Of a stretch of DNA of 64,000 bases, positions 18,083-27,457 are shown one piece after another. Origin of the DNA: Caldimonas tepidiphila (GTDB taxonomy: Bacteria; Pseudomonadota; Gammaproteobacteria; Burkholderiales; Burkholderiaceae_C); the NCBI RefSeq assembly GCF_003569765.1, contig NZ_QXMG01000005.1, forward strand, positions 62,001 through 126,000. The letters run 5' to 3'. Below the pieces are notes generated by a model. It was not told the origin of the DNA, did not search any database, and saw only the letters and a program-made list of their open reading frames with translations. A program made the translations under genes and the position numbers. Numbering within the stretch: position 1 is the stretch's first letter; each line of letters starts with the position of its first letter.

Positions 18083-18928
18083 TTACTTCGCGGCCTGCGC
18101 GTTCGGGAAGAACAGCTGCTCGCCGCCGATCCGGTAGCTCGCGATCGCGGCCTGGCCCGCCGGGGAGACGAGCCAGTCGGCGAAGGCCTGCGCGGCCTCG
18201 CGCTTCACGTGGGGATGCCTGGCCGGGCTCACGACGATCACGCCGTAGGGGTTGAAGAGCCTCTTGTCGCCCTCGACCAGCACCGCGAGCTTGCCGCGGT
18301 TCCTGAACGACAGCCAGGTGCCGCGGTCGGCGAGCGTGTAGGCATCGGCCGAGGACGCGATGTTGAGCGCCGGGCCCATGCCGCAGCCGCACTCCTTGTA
18401 GCCGCCCACCTTGCCGGGGGGCGCCTCGACGCCGGCGGCCTTCCAGTAGCGCAGCTCGGCGGCGTGCGTGCCGCTCTTGTCGCCGCGCGACACGAACGCG
18501 GCCGGCGAGGCGGCGATCCTCCTGAGCGCCTCGGCCACGTCCGTGCCCTTCGCGCCGGCCGGGTCGGACTTCGGCCCGACGACGACGAAGTCGTTGTACA
18601 TGACCGGGCGCCGCGGCAGCCCGAAGCCCTCGGCGACGAACTTCTCCTCGGCCGCCGGGTCGTGCACCATCACCACGTCGGCGTCGCCGCGGCGCGCCAT
18701 GTCCAGCGCCTGCCCTGTGCCGAGCGCCACCACCCGCACCTCGATGCCGCTGGCCTTCCTGAACTCGGGCAGCAGGTGGCCGAAGAGCCCGGACTGCTCG
18801 GTCGAGGTGGTGGACGCCACCGTGATGAAGCGACCCTGCGCCTGCACGGCGGGCACCGCGACGAACGCGGACAGCGCGAGGGCGGCCGCGCCGATCAGCC
18901 GGCGGCGCGGCATCGGGGTCATTGCCAT
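18083..18928 (-). CDS. tupA: TupA, tungstate ABC transporter periplasmic binding protein
   Basis: A 281-residue binding protein with the oxyanion motif STTSTEQSGLF soon after the signal peptide, and the conserved GDKSGTHAAE segment of TupA. Export is through a signal containing RRRLIGAAA (possibly Tat). Tungstate would feed tungsten enzymes such as some formate dehydrogenases. The start at 18928 has GGGAGAG upstream; ATGs at 18922 and 18913 are alternatives. It overlaps the end of the ATPase gene by ten bases. Selectivity for tungstate over molybdate is inferred from family resemblance. Confidence 0.88.
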   Translation of the reverse strand: MAMTPMPRRRLIGAAALALSAFVAVPAVQAQGRFITVASTTSTEQSGLFGHLLPEFRKASGIEVRVVALGTGQALDMARRGDADVVMVHDPAAEEKFVAEGFGLPRRPVMYNDFVVVGPKSDPAGAKGTDVAEALRRIAASPAAFVSRGDKSGTHAAELRYWKAAGVEAPPGKVGGYKECGCGMGPALNIASSADAYTLADRGTWLSFRNRGKLAVLVEGDKRLFNPYGVIVVSPARHPHVKREAAQAFADWLVSPAGQAAIASYRIGGEQLFFPNAQAAK

Positions 18929-19680
18929 GGAAGCTCTCCCTTGAGGAACAGTTCGGCCTCGCGCGGCAGCGGGCCGTGAAAGAAGCGATCGGTGTCGGCG
19001 TCGGCGAGCACGCGGCCGTGCTCGAGGTAGAGCACCCGGGTGCCGAGCCGCTTGACCTGGCCGAGGTTGTGCGAGCTCATCAGCAGCGTCATGCCGGCGG
19101 CGGCGAACTCCTCGATCAGCGCCTCGACCTCGCGCTTGGCGCTCGGGTCGAGACTCGCGGTCGGCTCGTCGAGCAGCAGCAGCTCGGGCTTGAGCGCCCA
19201 GGCCCGCGCGAGCGCGAGGCGCTGCTGCTGCCCGCCCGACAGCGCGCGGCCCGGCACCTCGGCCTCCGCGACGAGGCCCACGCGCTCGAGCGCGGCGAGC
19301 GCGAGCCCGCGCCGCTCGCGCCGCGGCACGCCGGCGAGCCACAGGCCGAGCTCGATGTTGGCGCGTGCCGACAGGCGCAGCATGTAGGGCCGCTGGAACA
19401 CCATCGCCTGGCGGCGCGCCAGCCCCTCGCGCAGGATCTCGCGCCGGCCGCTGCCCGGCGCGATCAGCCCGTGCACGAGGCGCAGCAGCGTGCTCTTGCC
19501 GCTGCCGTTGGCACCGACGAGCATCACGCGCTCGCCGGCGTGCAGCGTGAAGCTCACGTCCTCTAGCGCCTGGCGCGCGCCGAAGCGCACGCCAGCGCCG
19601 TGGAGGCGCAGCAGTGGCAGCGCGCCCGGCGCGACAGTCACCGCGGGCGCGGCCACCGCATGCATCGGCCGCGCGCTCAT
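18919..19680 (-). CDS. tupC: TupC, tungstate ABC transporter ATP-binding protein
   Basis: A 253-residue ATPase with Walker A GANGSGKST, signature LSGGQQQR and Walker B LLLLDEPTASLD. A 25-residue Ala/Pro-rich N-terminal extension precedes the usual start of the fold. It lies between the permease (73 bases upstream) and the binding protein (10-base overlap), giving the order tupB-tupC-tupA in transcription. Confidence 0.88.
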   Translation of the reverse strand: MSARPMHAVAAPAVTVAPGALPLLRLHGAGVRFGARQALEDVSFTLHAGERVMLVGANGSGKSTLLRLVHGLIAPGSGRREILREGLARRQAMVFQRPYMLRLSARANIELGLWLAGVPRRERRGLALAALERVGLVAEAEVPGRALSGGQQQRLALARAWALKPELLLLDEPTASLDPSAKREVEALIEEFAAAGMTLLMSSHNLGQVKRLGTRVLYLEHGRVLADADTDRFFHGPLPREAELFLKGELPWQ

Positions 19681-19753
19681 TGGTGCACCCTCGCGCTGTG
19701 CGCGGTCCCGCCAAGCGGGACTTCGCGCGTCCTGGGGCGGCCCGGCGACGCGC

Positions 19754-20467
19754 TCATGCCATCACCCTGTCGCTGCGCTCGCCGCGGCCGCGCAGCAGCG
19801 CGACGCCCGCGTTGAGCAGCAGCACGACGCCGAGCAGCACCAGGCCGAGCGCGAGCGCGAGCGGCAGGTCGCCCTTGCTGGTCTCCAGCGCGATCGCGGT
19901 CGTCATCACGCGCGTGACGCCGTCGATGTTGCCGCCGACGATCATCACCGCGCCGACCTCGGACACCGCGCGGCCGAAGGCCGCGAGCGCGAGCGTCAGC
20001 AGCGCCATGCGCTCGTCCCAGGCCACCACCAGCGCCGACAGCAGCCGCCCCGCGCCGAGCGAGCGCAGCTGCTCGCCGTGGTCGCGCAGCGCGTCCTCCA
20101 GCGTCTGGCGCGACAGCGCCGCGACGATCGGCAGCACCAGCACCGTCTGCGCGATCACCATCGCGCCGGGCGTGAACAGCAGCCCGAAGGAGCCCAGCGG
20201 CCCGGCGCGCGACAGCAGCAGGTAGATCACGAGGCCGACCACCACCGGCGGCAGCGCGAGGCAGGTGTTGAGCAGCACCAGCACCGCGCGCCGGCCGGGA
20301 AAGCGCGCGACCGCGAGGAAGGCTCCCGCGAGCAGGCCCAGCACGCTGCCGAGCACGCAGGCCGTGGCGCTCACCGCGAGCGACAGGCCGACGATCTGCC
20401 AGAGCCGTGCGTCCTGCGACACGAGCAGCGCGCCGGCCGCAAGCAGGCTTTCGAGGAAGGGATTCAT
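19754..20467 (-). CDS. tupB: TupB, tungstate ABC transporter permease
   Basis: A 237-residue inner-membrane permease with about five or six helices and the permease-ATPase coupling loop (EQLRSLGAGRLLSAL). It is the first gene of the tupBCA operon and is transcribed divergently from a ModE-like regulator. The 69-base gap between the two starts must hold both promoters; it contains an imperfect dyad (CCGCTATGCTAGGCGG, 20491-20506) that could be an operator. Confidence 0.87.
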   Translation of the reverse strand: MNPFLESLLAAGALLVSQDARLWQIVGLSLAVSATACVLGSVLGLLAGAFLAVARFPGRRAVLVLLNTCLALPPVVVGLVIYLLLSRAGPLGSFGLLFTPGAMVIAQTVLVLPIVAALSRQTLEDALRDHGEQLRSLGAGRLLSALVVAWDERMALLTLALAAFGRAVSEVGAVMIVGGNIDGVTRVMTTAIALETSKGDLPLALALGLVLLGVVLLLNAGVALLRGRGERSDRVMA

Positions 20468-20536
20468 CGGGAGACGGGGAACTGCAACCGGCCGCTATGC
20501 TAGGCGGCGCGGGCCATTCCGGCGATATGAAGACTC

Positions 20537-21661
20537 ATGCATAGGATCCACCTCAGCTACTCGCTCGGCCCCGAGTCCGACGGCCCCTCGCCCGAGCTGC
20601 ACCACCCGCTGATGCGCCTGCTCGACGCGGTGCGCGAGCACGGCTCGATCTCGGGCGCGGCGCGCGCGCTCGGCCTGTCCTACCGCCACGCCTGGGGCGA
20701 GCTCAGGCGTTGGGAGGAACAGCTCGGCCATCCGCTCGTGCTGTGGAACAAGGGCCAGGCGGCGCTGCTGTCGCCCTTCGGCGAGAAGCTGCTGTGGGCC
20801 GAGCGCGGCGCGCGCGCGCGGCTCGCGCCGCAGATCGAGGCGCTGCGCAGCGAGCTGCAGCGCGCCTTCGCGGTGGCCTTCGACGACAGCGCCGGCGTCG
20901 TGCCGATGCTCGCGAGCCACGACGACGCGCTGCCGCAGCTGCGCGCGCTGGCGCTGCGCGCCGCGAACCTGCACCTCGACATCGGCTTCACCGGCAGCGT
21001 CGACGCGCTGCACTCGCTCAACCAGGGCCGCTGCCTGCTCGCCGGCTTCCACGCCCTCACCGACGCGCCAGCGCGCTCGCCCACCGCGCGCGTGTACCGG
21101 CCGCTGCTCAAGCCCGGGCGCCACAAGCTGATCGGCTTCGCGCAGCGCACGCAGGGGCTGATCGTGCCGCCCGGCAATCCGCGGCGCCTGCAGGGTCTGG
21201 CCGAGCTGCTGCAGCCCGGCCTGCGCTTCGCGGCCCGGCCGCAGGGCAGCGGCACGCGCGTCGTGCTCGAGGAGCTGCTCGCCGCGCAGGGCCTCGACGC
21301 CGCGGGCCCCGGCGGGCTGCAGCACACCGAGCCCTCGCACGAGGGCGTGGCCGAGGCGGTCGCCGCGGGCCGCGCCGACGCGGCCTTCGGCATCGAGGCG
21401 GCCGCGCGCCGTCGCGGCCTCGACTTCGTGCCGCTGGCGCGCGAGCGCTACTTCCTCGTCGGGCTGGCCGGCACGATCGAGCATCCGGAAGTGCGGCAGC
21501 TGCGCGAGGTGCTGGCCTCGCCGGAATGGACCCGCACGCTCGCCTCCATCCCCGGCTACGCCCCGGACCATGGCGGCGAGGTGCTGTCGCTGCGGCGCGA
21601 GCTGCCGTGGTGGACCTACCGCAGCCCGAGGCCGGGCGCGGCGGCGCCGGCACCACAATAG
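20537..21661 (+). CDS. ModE/LysR-type regulator with periplasmic-binding-protein-like sensor
   Basis: A 374-residue regulator. A ModE-like winged helix (about 20-85; HGSISGAARALGLSYRHAW) is joined to a PBP-like domain (about 130-345) of the type that senses oxyanions or molybdopterin-like ligands. It probably controls the divergent tup operon in response to tungstate or molybdate, as related one-component regulators do. It lacks the twin molbindin domains of E. coli ModE. Confidence 0.85.
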   Translation: MHRIHLSYSLGPESDGPSPELHHPLMRLLDAVREHGSISGAARALGLSYRHAWGELRRWEEQLGHPLVLWNKGQAALLSPFGEKLLWAERGARARLAPQIEALRSELQRAFAVAFDDSAGVVPMLASHDDALPQLRALALRAANLHLDIGFTGSVDALHSLNQGRCLLAGFHALTDAPARSPTARVYRPLLKPGRHKLIGFAQRTQGLIVPPGNPRRLQGLAELLQPGLRFAARPQGSGTRVVLEELLAAQGLDAAGPGGLQHTEPSHEGVAEAVAAGRADAAFGIEAAARRRGLDFVPLARERYFLVGLAGTIEHPEVRQLREVLASPEWTRTLASIPGYAPDHGGEVLSLRRELPWWTYRSPRPGAAAPAPQ

Positions 21662-21724
21662 CGGGGCGGCAGGCCCCGTCCCCGGCCGCGAGGCCCTCCA
21701 CCGACGGCATCAGGCAGTACCCCG

Positions 21725-23470
21725 ATGAGCAGACTCCGCACCCATCAGCTCGCCACCGCCGTGGCCACCCTCACCGCCGGACTGCTCGCCGCGAGCTTCT
21801 GGGCCGAGCGCAACGTCGACGCGCAGTTCCTGCCGCACGGCTTCTGCTTCACCTGGATCCCGGGCCTGCTGTGGCTGCACGTGCTCAGCGACGGCCTGAT
21901 CGGCCTGGCCTACGTCTCCATTCCCGTCACGCTGCTGCACTTCGTGCGCAAGCGCGAGGACCTGCCCTTCCACTGGATGTTCGTGCTCTTCGCACTGTTC
22001 ATCGTCGGCTGCGGCTTCACGCACCTGCTCGGCATCTGGACGGTGTGGAACCCCGACTACTGGTTCTCCGGTACCGTGAAGGCGCTCACCGCCGCCGTCT
22101 CGGTGCTGACCGCGGTGGCCCTGGTCTTCCTGATCCCGAAAGCCCTGGCGCTGCCGACGGTGGCGCAGCTGCGCGCCGCGAAGGAGGCGCTGGAGGCCGA
22201 GGTGCAGACACGCCGCGCGGTCGAGGAGGAACTGCGCCGCGCCCGCGACGCGCTCGAGCGCCGGGTCGAGGAGCGCACCGTGGAGCTCAGCCGCGCCACC
22301 GCGCTGGCCGAGCAGGCGCGCGCCGAGGCCGAGGCCGCCAACCGGATGAAGGACCAGTTCCTCGCCAAGGTCTCGCACGAGCTGCGCACGCCGCTGCAGG
22401 CGACGCAGAGCTGGGTGCAGGTGCTCGGCCGCGGCGGCCTCGACGCCGCCACGCAGCGGCTCGCGCTGGACCGCATCGAGCACAACGTCAGGACGCAGGC
22501 GCGGCTGATCGACGACCTGCTCGACATCTCGCGCATCCTCAGCGGCAAGCTGCGGCTGGACCTCGCGCCGGCCGAGCCGCAGGCGCTGATCGCCAAGGCG
22601 GCCGACATCGTGCGTCCGGCCGCCGCGCAGCGCGGCATCGCGCTCGAGCTGCGCCTCGACACCGGGGGCGGCGTGACGATGGAGACCGACGCGGTGCGCT
22701 TCGAGCAGGTGGTGTGGAACCTGATCAGCAACGCCGTGCACGCCAGCCCCGACGGCGGGCGCGTGTGCGTCGAGGCCGAGGTGGCGGGGGAGCGGCTGCG
22801 GCTGCGCGTCATCGACCGGGGGCGCGGCATCGAGCCGCAGGAGCTGGCGCTGATCTTCGAGCCCTTCCATCAGGGCAGCCAGGGCGCGCCGGGCCACCGC
22901 GGGCTGGGACTGGGGCTGGCGATCACGCGCAGCATCGTCGAGCAGCTGGGCGGGGAGATCCGCGCGCGCAGCGACGGGTCCGGGCGCGGCGCGGTCTTCG
23001 AGGTCGAGCTGCCGGTGCGGCGCGTCGTGGCGGCCGCCACGCCGGCCGCGCCGCCCTCCTCCGCGACGCAGGGCGCGCCCCTGCAGGGCCGGCGCATCCT
23101 GTTCGTCGAGGACGAGGCCGACATCGCCGCGGCCATCGGCACCATGCTGCGGGCGTCGGGCGCCGAGGTGAGGACCTGCGGCCGCTACGACGAGGCGCTG
23201 CCGCAGGTGCGCGCCGCGGACTTCGACCTGCTGCTGTCGGACCTCAACCTGCCGGGGGGCGGCAGCGGCCTGGACTTGGCGCGCGAGCTGCGCGCGACGC
23301 CCGCCGCCCGGCACATTCCCGCCGTCGCGCTGTCCGCACACGGCTCCAAGGAGGACCGGCGCGCGACGGCTGCCGCCGGGTTCTCGCGCCACCTCGTCAA
23401 GCCGGTCGACGCCGGGGAGCTGGTGAACACCCTGATGCTCGTGCTCCGGGGAGTTGCGGGATTGCGATGA
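21725..23470 (+). CDS. Hybrid sensor kinase with ethylene-receptor-like copper-binding membrane domain
   Basis: A 581-residue kinase. The N-terminus has hydrophobic helices matching the ethylene-binding domain of plant ETR1: D56, Y63, I66, P67, I93, C96 and H100 correspond to ETR1 D25, Y32, I35, P36, I62, C65 and H69 with identical spacing. C and H are the copper(I) ligands. A coiled coil (about 145-205), HisKA with H218 (SHELRTPLQ), HATPase (about 315-440) and a C-terminal receiver with D506 follow. There is no GAF domain, unlike plant receptors. Cyanobacterial members bind ethylene; ligand here is inference. Confidence 0.9.
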   Translation: MSRLRTHQLATAVATLTAGLLAASFWAERNVDAQFLPHGFCFTWIPGLLWLHVLSDGLIGLAYVSIPVTLLHFVRKREDLPFHWMFVLFALFIVGCGFTHLLGIWTVWNPDYWFSGTVKALTAAVSVLTAVALVFLIPKALALPTVAQLRAAKEALEAEVQTRRAVEEELRRARDALERRVEERTVELSRATALAEQARAEAEAANRMKDQFLAKVSHELRTPLQATQSWVQVLGRGGLDAATQRLALDRIEHNVRTQARLIDDLLDISRILSGKLRLDLAPAEPQALIAKAADIVRPAAAQRGIALELRLDTGGGVTMETDAVRFEQVVWNLISNAVHASPDGGRVCVEAEVAGERLRLRVIDRGRGIEPQELALIFEPFHQGSQGAPGHRGLGLGLAITRSIVEQLGGEIRARSDGSGRGAVFEVELPVRRVVAAATPAAPPSSATQGAPLQGRRILFVEDEADIAAAIGTMLRASGAEVRTCGRYDEALPQVRAADFDLLLSDLNLPGGGSGLDLARELRATPAARHIPAVALSAHGSKEDRRATAAAGFSRHLVKPVDAGELVNTLMLVLRGVAGLR

Positions 23471-23616
23471 CAGAAACATCCGCGTAACGTTGTTGCATTG
23501 CAACACGCCTTGCCGGTACATTTGGTTGGCACAGCCGGCGTTCCTCGACAACGGAAAAACACAAGCTGGACGCGGCCCCGGGCGATAGGACGAGCGGTTT
23601 CAAGGGAGCTTCAGGG

Positions 23617-26600
23617 ATGAAAGCGTGGCGCGTGTTGTTCGTGGGCGACCGACTGCGGGCGGGGCAGGCCGGAATGCGCCCGTGCCCGCAGGCGCTGCAG
23701 CCGCTCCGGCTGGAAACGGCCGACAGCCTCCCCGAGGCGCTCGCCCGCTTCACCCCGGAGGCACCCGACTGCCTGCTGGTCGATCAGGAGTTCGCCGCCC
23801 TGGCCGACGGTTCACTGCTCGCGGCGCTGCCGCGCACGACCGAGGGCCTGCCGGCCTGCGCGGTGGTGGTGCTGGCGGATGCGGCGGCCGCGCCCGGGAC
23901 GCGCGCCCTGCTGCGCGCGGGCGTGCAGGACATCGTGCCGCGCGAGCTGCCCCCCGGCGCCCTGGGCCTTGCCGTCGGCAACGCGATCGAGCGCCACGCG
24001 CTCGCGCGCGAGGCCGTCGCGCGCGAGCGCGCGCTGCAGGAAAGCGAGGCGCACTGGCGCCACAGCATCGAGTTCAATCCGCAGATGGCCTGGTCGGCCG
24101 ACGCCCTCGGGCGCGTCGCCAGCGTCAGCGAGCGCTGGCTCGAGCGGGTGGGCCTCACGCGCGAGCAGGCGCTCGGCGAAGGCTGGATCCAGCTCCCGCA
24201 TCCGAGCGACCTGACGGCGACGGTGCGCGCCTGGTCGCGCTCGGTGCGCACCGGCGAGCCCTACGACATCGAGCACCGCATCCGCCTCGCCGACGGCAGC
24301 TACCGCTGGATGCGCTCGCGCGCACTGCCGCGCCGCGACGCCGGGGGGCGCATCGTGCACTGGTACGGCACGATGGAGGACATCGACGACCGCAAGCAGG
24401 CGGAGTTCGCGCTGCGCATCAGCGAGGAGCGCTTCCGCGAGCTGGCCGACAACATCTCGCAGCTCGCCTGGACCGCCGACGGCGACGGCTGGGTCTACTG
24501 GTTCAACCGCCGCTGGTACGACTACACCGGCTTGACCGAGGAGCAGGCGCTGGGCTGGGGCTGGAAGCAGCTCCACCATCCCGAGCACCACGAGCGCGTG
24601 ATGGCCGGCATCCGGCACAGCTGGGACAGCGGCGAGGCCTGGGAGGACGTCTTCCCGCTGCGCGGCCGCGACGGCAGCTACCGCTGGTTCCTGTCGCGCG
24701 CGACGCCGGTGCGCGCGTCCGACGGCTCGGTGCTGCGCTGGTGCGGCACCCACACCGACGTCACCGACCAGCGCGCCGCCGAGGCCGCGCTGCGCCGCAG
24801 CGAGGAGCGCTTCCGCATCGCGCTGGCGCATTCGCCGGTGATGGTCTTCGAGCAGGACCTGGCGCTGCGCTACCGCTGGATCTCCAACCCCCTGCCGGGC
24901 CTCGACTGCGAAGCGTTCGCGGGACGCCGCCCCCACGAGCTGATGCGCGCCGAGGACGCCGACGCGCTGGAGGCGCTGGCCCGCAAGGCGATCTCGAGCC
25001 GGCGCACGGTGCGGCAGGAGGTGACGCTGCTGCTGCACGACGGCCGGCGCCTGTGGTGGGACCTCACGGTGGAGCCGATGGTCGAGCTCGACGGCCGGCT
25101 CTCCGGCGTCATCGGCTCGGCCGTGGACCGCACCGATTCGAAGCGCAGCGAGCTCGCGCTCAAGGAGAGCGAGGACCGGCTGGAGCTCGCGCTGCAGGTC
25201 GCGCGCGGCTTCGCCTTCGACTGGGACCGCAGCAGCGGCCGCGTGATCCGCTCCTGCGGCTTCGGCGCGCTGCTCGGGCTGCCCGACGACGAGGCGGCGG
25301 CGCAGCCGCAGAGCAGCGTGGGCCACCATGTCGCGAACGTGCATCCCGAGGACCGCGCCGCGCTGGAGCAGCGGCTGCGGGAGCTCCGCCCGGAGCAGCC
25401 GGCCTACGTCGCGCAGTACCGCGTGGTGCGGCCGGACGGCCGCATCGTGACGCTGGAGGAGGCGGCCCGCGGCAGCTTCGACGAAGCGGGCCGGCTCGCG
25501 GGGCTCGTCGGGCTGTGCGCCGACGTGACGCAGCGCGTCGAGGCCGAGACGCTGCGGCGCCGGCACGAGCACGAGCTGCAGACGCTCGCGGACAACACGC
25601 CCGACATCCTCGTGCGCTTCGACCGCGCACTGCGCTGCGTGTTCGCCAATGCCGCGATCGAGGACGTCATCGGCCTGAAGCCCGCGCGCCTGCTCGGGCG
25701 CAGCTTCAGCGGGCTCGGCCTGCCGTCCGCGCTGTGCGGCCAATGGGAGACCGCACTGCGCGAGGTGATGGCCAGCGGCGAGGCGCGCACGCTCGAGTTC
25801 ACGCTGGTGCGGCCCGACGGCACCCACCACTACTCGGGACGGCTCGTGCCCGAGCCCGACGGCGCCCGCGTGGAACAGGTGCTGGCGGTGGTCCACGACG
25901 TCACCGAGCGCCGCCTGATGGAGCAGGAACGCGAGGAGCTGCTTGCCGCCGAGCGCGCCGCGCGCACCGAGCTGGAACGCATCGCACAGCTCAAGGACCA
26001 GTTCCTCGCGACGCTCAGCCACGAGCTGCGCACGCCGCTGAACGCAATCGTCGGCTGGACCCACCTGCTGCGCCGGCAGGCCGCCGAGTCCAAGCTGCTG
26101 CAGGACGGGCTCGACGTGATCGGGCGCAACGCGCGGCTGCAGACGCAGCTGATCGACGACCTGCTGGACATGAACCGCATCCTCGCGGGCAAGCTCGTGA
26201 TGGAGGCCCGCCCGGTGGAGCCGGAGGCGGTGGCGCAGAACGCAGCCGACAGCCTGAGGCTGGCCGCCGAGCGCAAGGGCGTGCAGCTCGAGCTGCGCCA
26301 GGGCGAGGCGCTGCCGCGGCTGCAGGGCGACGCCGGACGGCTGCAGCAGGTGCTGGTCAACCTGCTGAGCAACGCGGTGAAGTTCACGCCTTCGGGCGGC
26401 CGCGTGACACTGGCGACGCGCCGCTGCGAGGGCGGCGTGCAGTTCGTCGTCGAGGACAGCGGTCAGGGCATCGAGCCGCACTTCCTTCCGCGCCTGTTCG
26501 AGCGCTTCAGCCAGGCCGACGCGTCGACCACGCGCAGCCACGACGGGCTCGGCCTGGGGCTGTCCATCGTCAAGCACCTCGTCGAGCTGCACGGCGGCAG

Positions 26601-27162
26601 CGTCGCGGCCGCGAGCGACGGGCCGGGCCGGGGCGCGACCTTCACGGTGACGCTGCCCGCGGCCGAGGGGGGCGACGCCGCCGCGGCGCCGCGCTCCCCG
26701 GCGTCCGCCGACGCGATGGCGATCCCGGTCCTGGACGGCGGCGGCGCCTCGCTCGCCGGCCTGACGGTGCTGCTGGTGGACGACCAGCCGGACGCGCTCG
26801 AGCCGGTGCGGCGGCTGCTGAAGGAGTGCGGCGCGCGCGTGCTGACGGCCGGCTCGGGCTTCGAGGCGCTCGACAGCCTGCGGCGCGAGCACCCCGACCT
26901 GCTCGTCAGCGACGTCGGCATGCCCGGCATGGATGGCTACCGGCTGATCCGCGAGGTGCGCGAGCGGCTCGGCCTCGGCGCCGACGAGCTGCCCGCGCTC
27001 GCGCTCACCGCCTTCTCGCGCGCCGAGGACCGCCAGAAGGCGCTCGCCGCCGGCTTCCAGGCCCACCTCGGCAAGCCGCTCGAACCGCAACTGGTGCTGT
27101 CGACGGTGGAGCGACTGGCCGCGCGCAGCGTCCGCGCGCGCGCCGTTCCCTCGGCGGGCTGA
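23617..27162 (+). CDS. Multi-PAS hybrid sensor histidine kinase
   Basis: A 1181-residue soluble kinase. A receiver-like N-terminal domain (about 1-130, D56 in LLVDQEF) lacks the usual acidic pair (GD instead of DD). Five PAS domains follow (about 140-265, 266-390, 392-510, 512-640, 645-780), then HisKA with H802 (SHELRTPLN), HATPase (about 900-1025) and a C-terminal receiver with D1099. No transmembrane helix is seen, so signals are sensed in the cytoplasm. It follows the ethylene-receptor-like kinase by 146 bases on the same strand and may share its phosphorelay; no separate response regulator is nearby. Confidence 0.88.
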   Translation: MKAWRVLFVGDRLRAGQAGMRPCPQALQPLRLETADSLPEALARFTPEAPDCLLVDQEFAALADGSLLAALPRTTEGLPACAVVVLADAAAAPGTRALLRAGVQDIVPRELPPGALGLAVGNAIERHALAREAVARERALQESEAHWRHSIEFNPQMAWSADALGRVASVSERWLERVGLTREQALGEGWIQLPHPSDLTATVRAWSRSVRTGEPYDIEHRIRLADGSYRWMRSRALPRRDAGGRIVHWYGTMEDIDDRKQAEFALRISEERFRELADNISQLAWTADGDGWVYWFNRRWYDYTGLTEEQALGWGWKQLHHPEHHERVMAGIRHSWDSGEAWEDVFPLRGRDGSYRWFLSRATPVRASDGSVLRWCGTHTDVTDQRAAEAALRRSEERFRIALAHSPVMVFEQDLALRYRWISNPLPGLDCEAFAGRRPHELMRAEDADALEALARKAISSRRTVRQEVTLLLHDGRRLWWDLTVEPMVELDGRLSGVIGSAVDRTDSKRSELALKESEDRLELALQVARGFAFDWDRSSGRVIRSCGFGALLGLPDDEAAAQPQSSVGHHVANVHPEDRAALEQRLRELRPEQPAYVAQYRVVRPDGRIVTLEEAARGSFDEAGRLAGLVGLCADVTQRVEAETLRRRHEHELQTLADNTPDILVRFDRALRCVFANAAIEDVIGLKPARLLGRSFSGLGLPSALCGQWETALREVMASGEARTLEFTLVRPDGTHHYSGRLVPEPDGARVEQVLAVVHDVTERRLMEQEREELLAAERAARTELERIAQLKDQFLATLSHELRTPLNAIVGWTHLLRRQAAESKLLQDGLDVIGRNARLQTQLIDDLLDMNRILAGKLVMEARPVEPEAVAQNAADSLRLAAERKGVQLELRQGEALPRLQGDAGRLQQVLVNLLSNAVKFTPSGGRVTLATRRCEGGVQFVVEDSGQGIEPHFLPRLFERFSQADASTTRSHDGLGLGLSIVKHLVELHGGSVAAASDGPGRGATFTVTLPAAEGGDAAAAPRSPASADAMAIPVLDGGGASLAGLTVLLVDDQPDALEPVRRLLKECGARVLTAGSGFEALDSLRREHPDLLVSDVGMPGMDGYRLIREVRERLGLGADELPALALTAFSRAEDRQKALAAGFQAHLGKPLEPQLVLSTVERLAARSVRARAVPSAG

Positions 27163-27195
27163 AACCCCGGCGCGGCGGCGTCGCGGCTGCGTCGC

Positions 27196-27426
27196 TCAGG
27201 GGCTGCGGGAATCCCGCGCGTCGGCGGCGGCGCGCGAGCCGGCTGCCACGGCCTCTGCCCGCTCCCCGGCGACCGCGCCGGCCTGCCACAGCACGGCGAT
27301 CTCCTGCCCGAGCAGCGAGCGGTCGAGGAAGGCCAGGCACCAGCTGCCGAAGCCGCGCCGGGTGACGGGGCCCGGCTGCCGCACCGGCAGCCCGGCATGG
27401 CGGGGATCGCGCATGAGCAGTTTCAT
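27196..27426 (-). CDS. Small hypothetical protein
   Basis: A 76-residue frame starting at ATG with AGGA nine bases upstream, 31 bases after the stop of the EgtB/SenA-like gene on the same strand. The first 50 residues (LPVRQPGPVTRRGFGSW, then LLGQEIAVLWQ) look protein-like, while the Ala/Arg-rich tail does not. No family is recognised. It may be a genuine small partner gene or a chance frame in GC-rich DNA. Confidence 0.4.
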   Translation of the reverse strand: MKLLMRDPRHAGLPVRQPGPVTRRGFGSWCLAFLDRSLLGQEIAVLWQAGAVAGERAEAVAAGSRAAADARDSRSP

Positions 27427-27457
27427 CGGGACATCCTGAGCTGCGGGAGCGGCCCGC

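Noticed and set aside
13397-18979. A plus-strand open frame of 1860 codons across the dehydrogenase and SoxYZ-like genes
   Set aside because: It is antisense to several genes with clear families; long open antisense frames are expected at this GC content.
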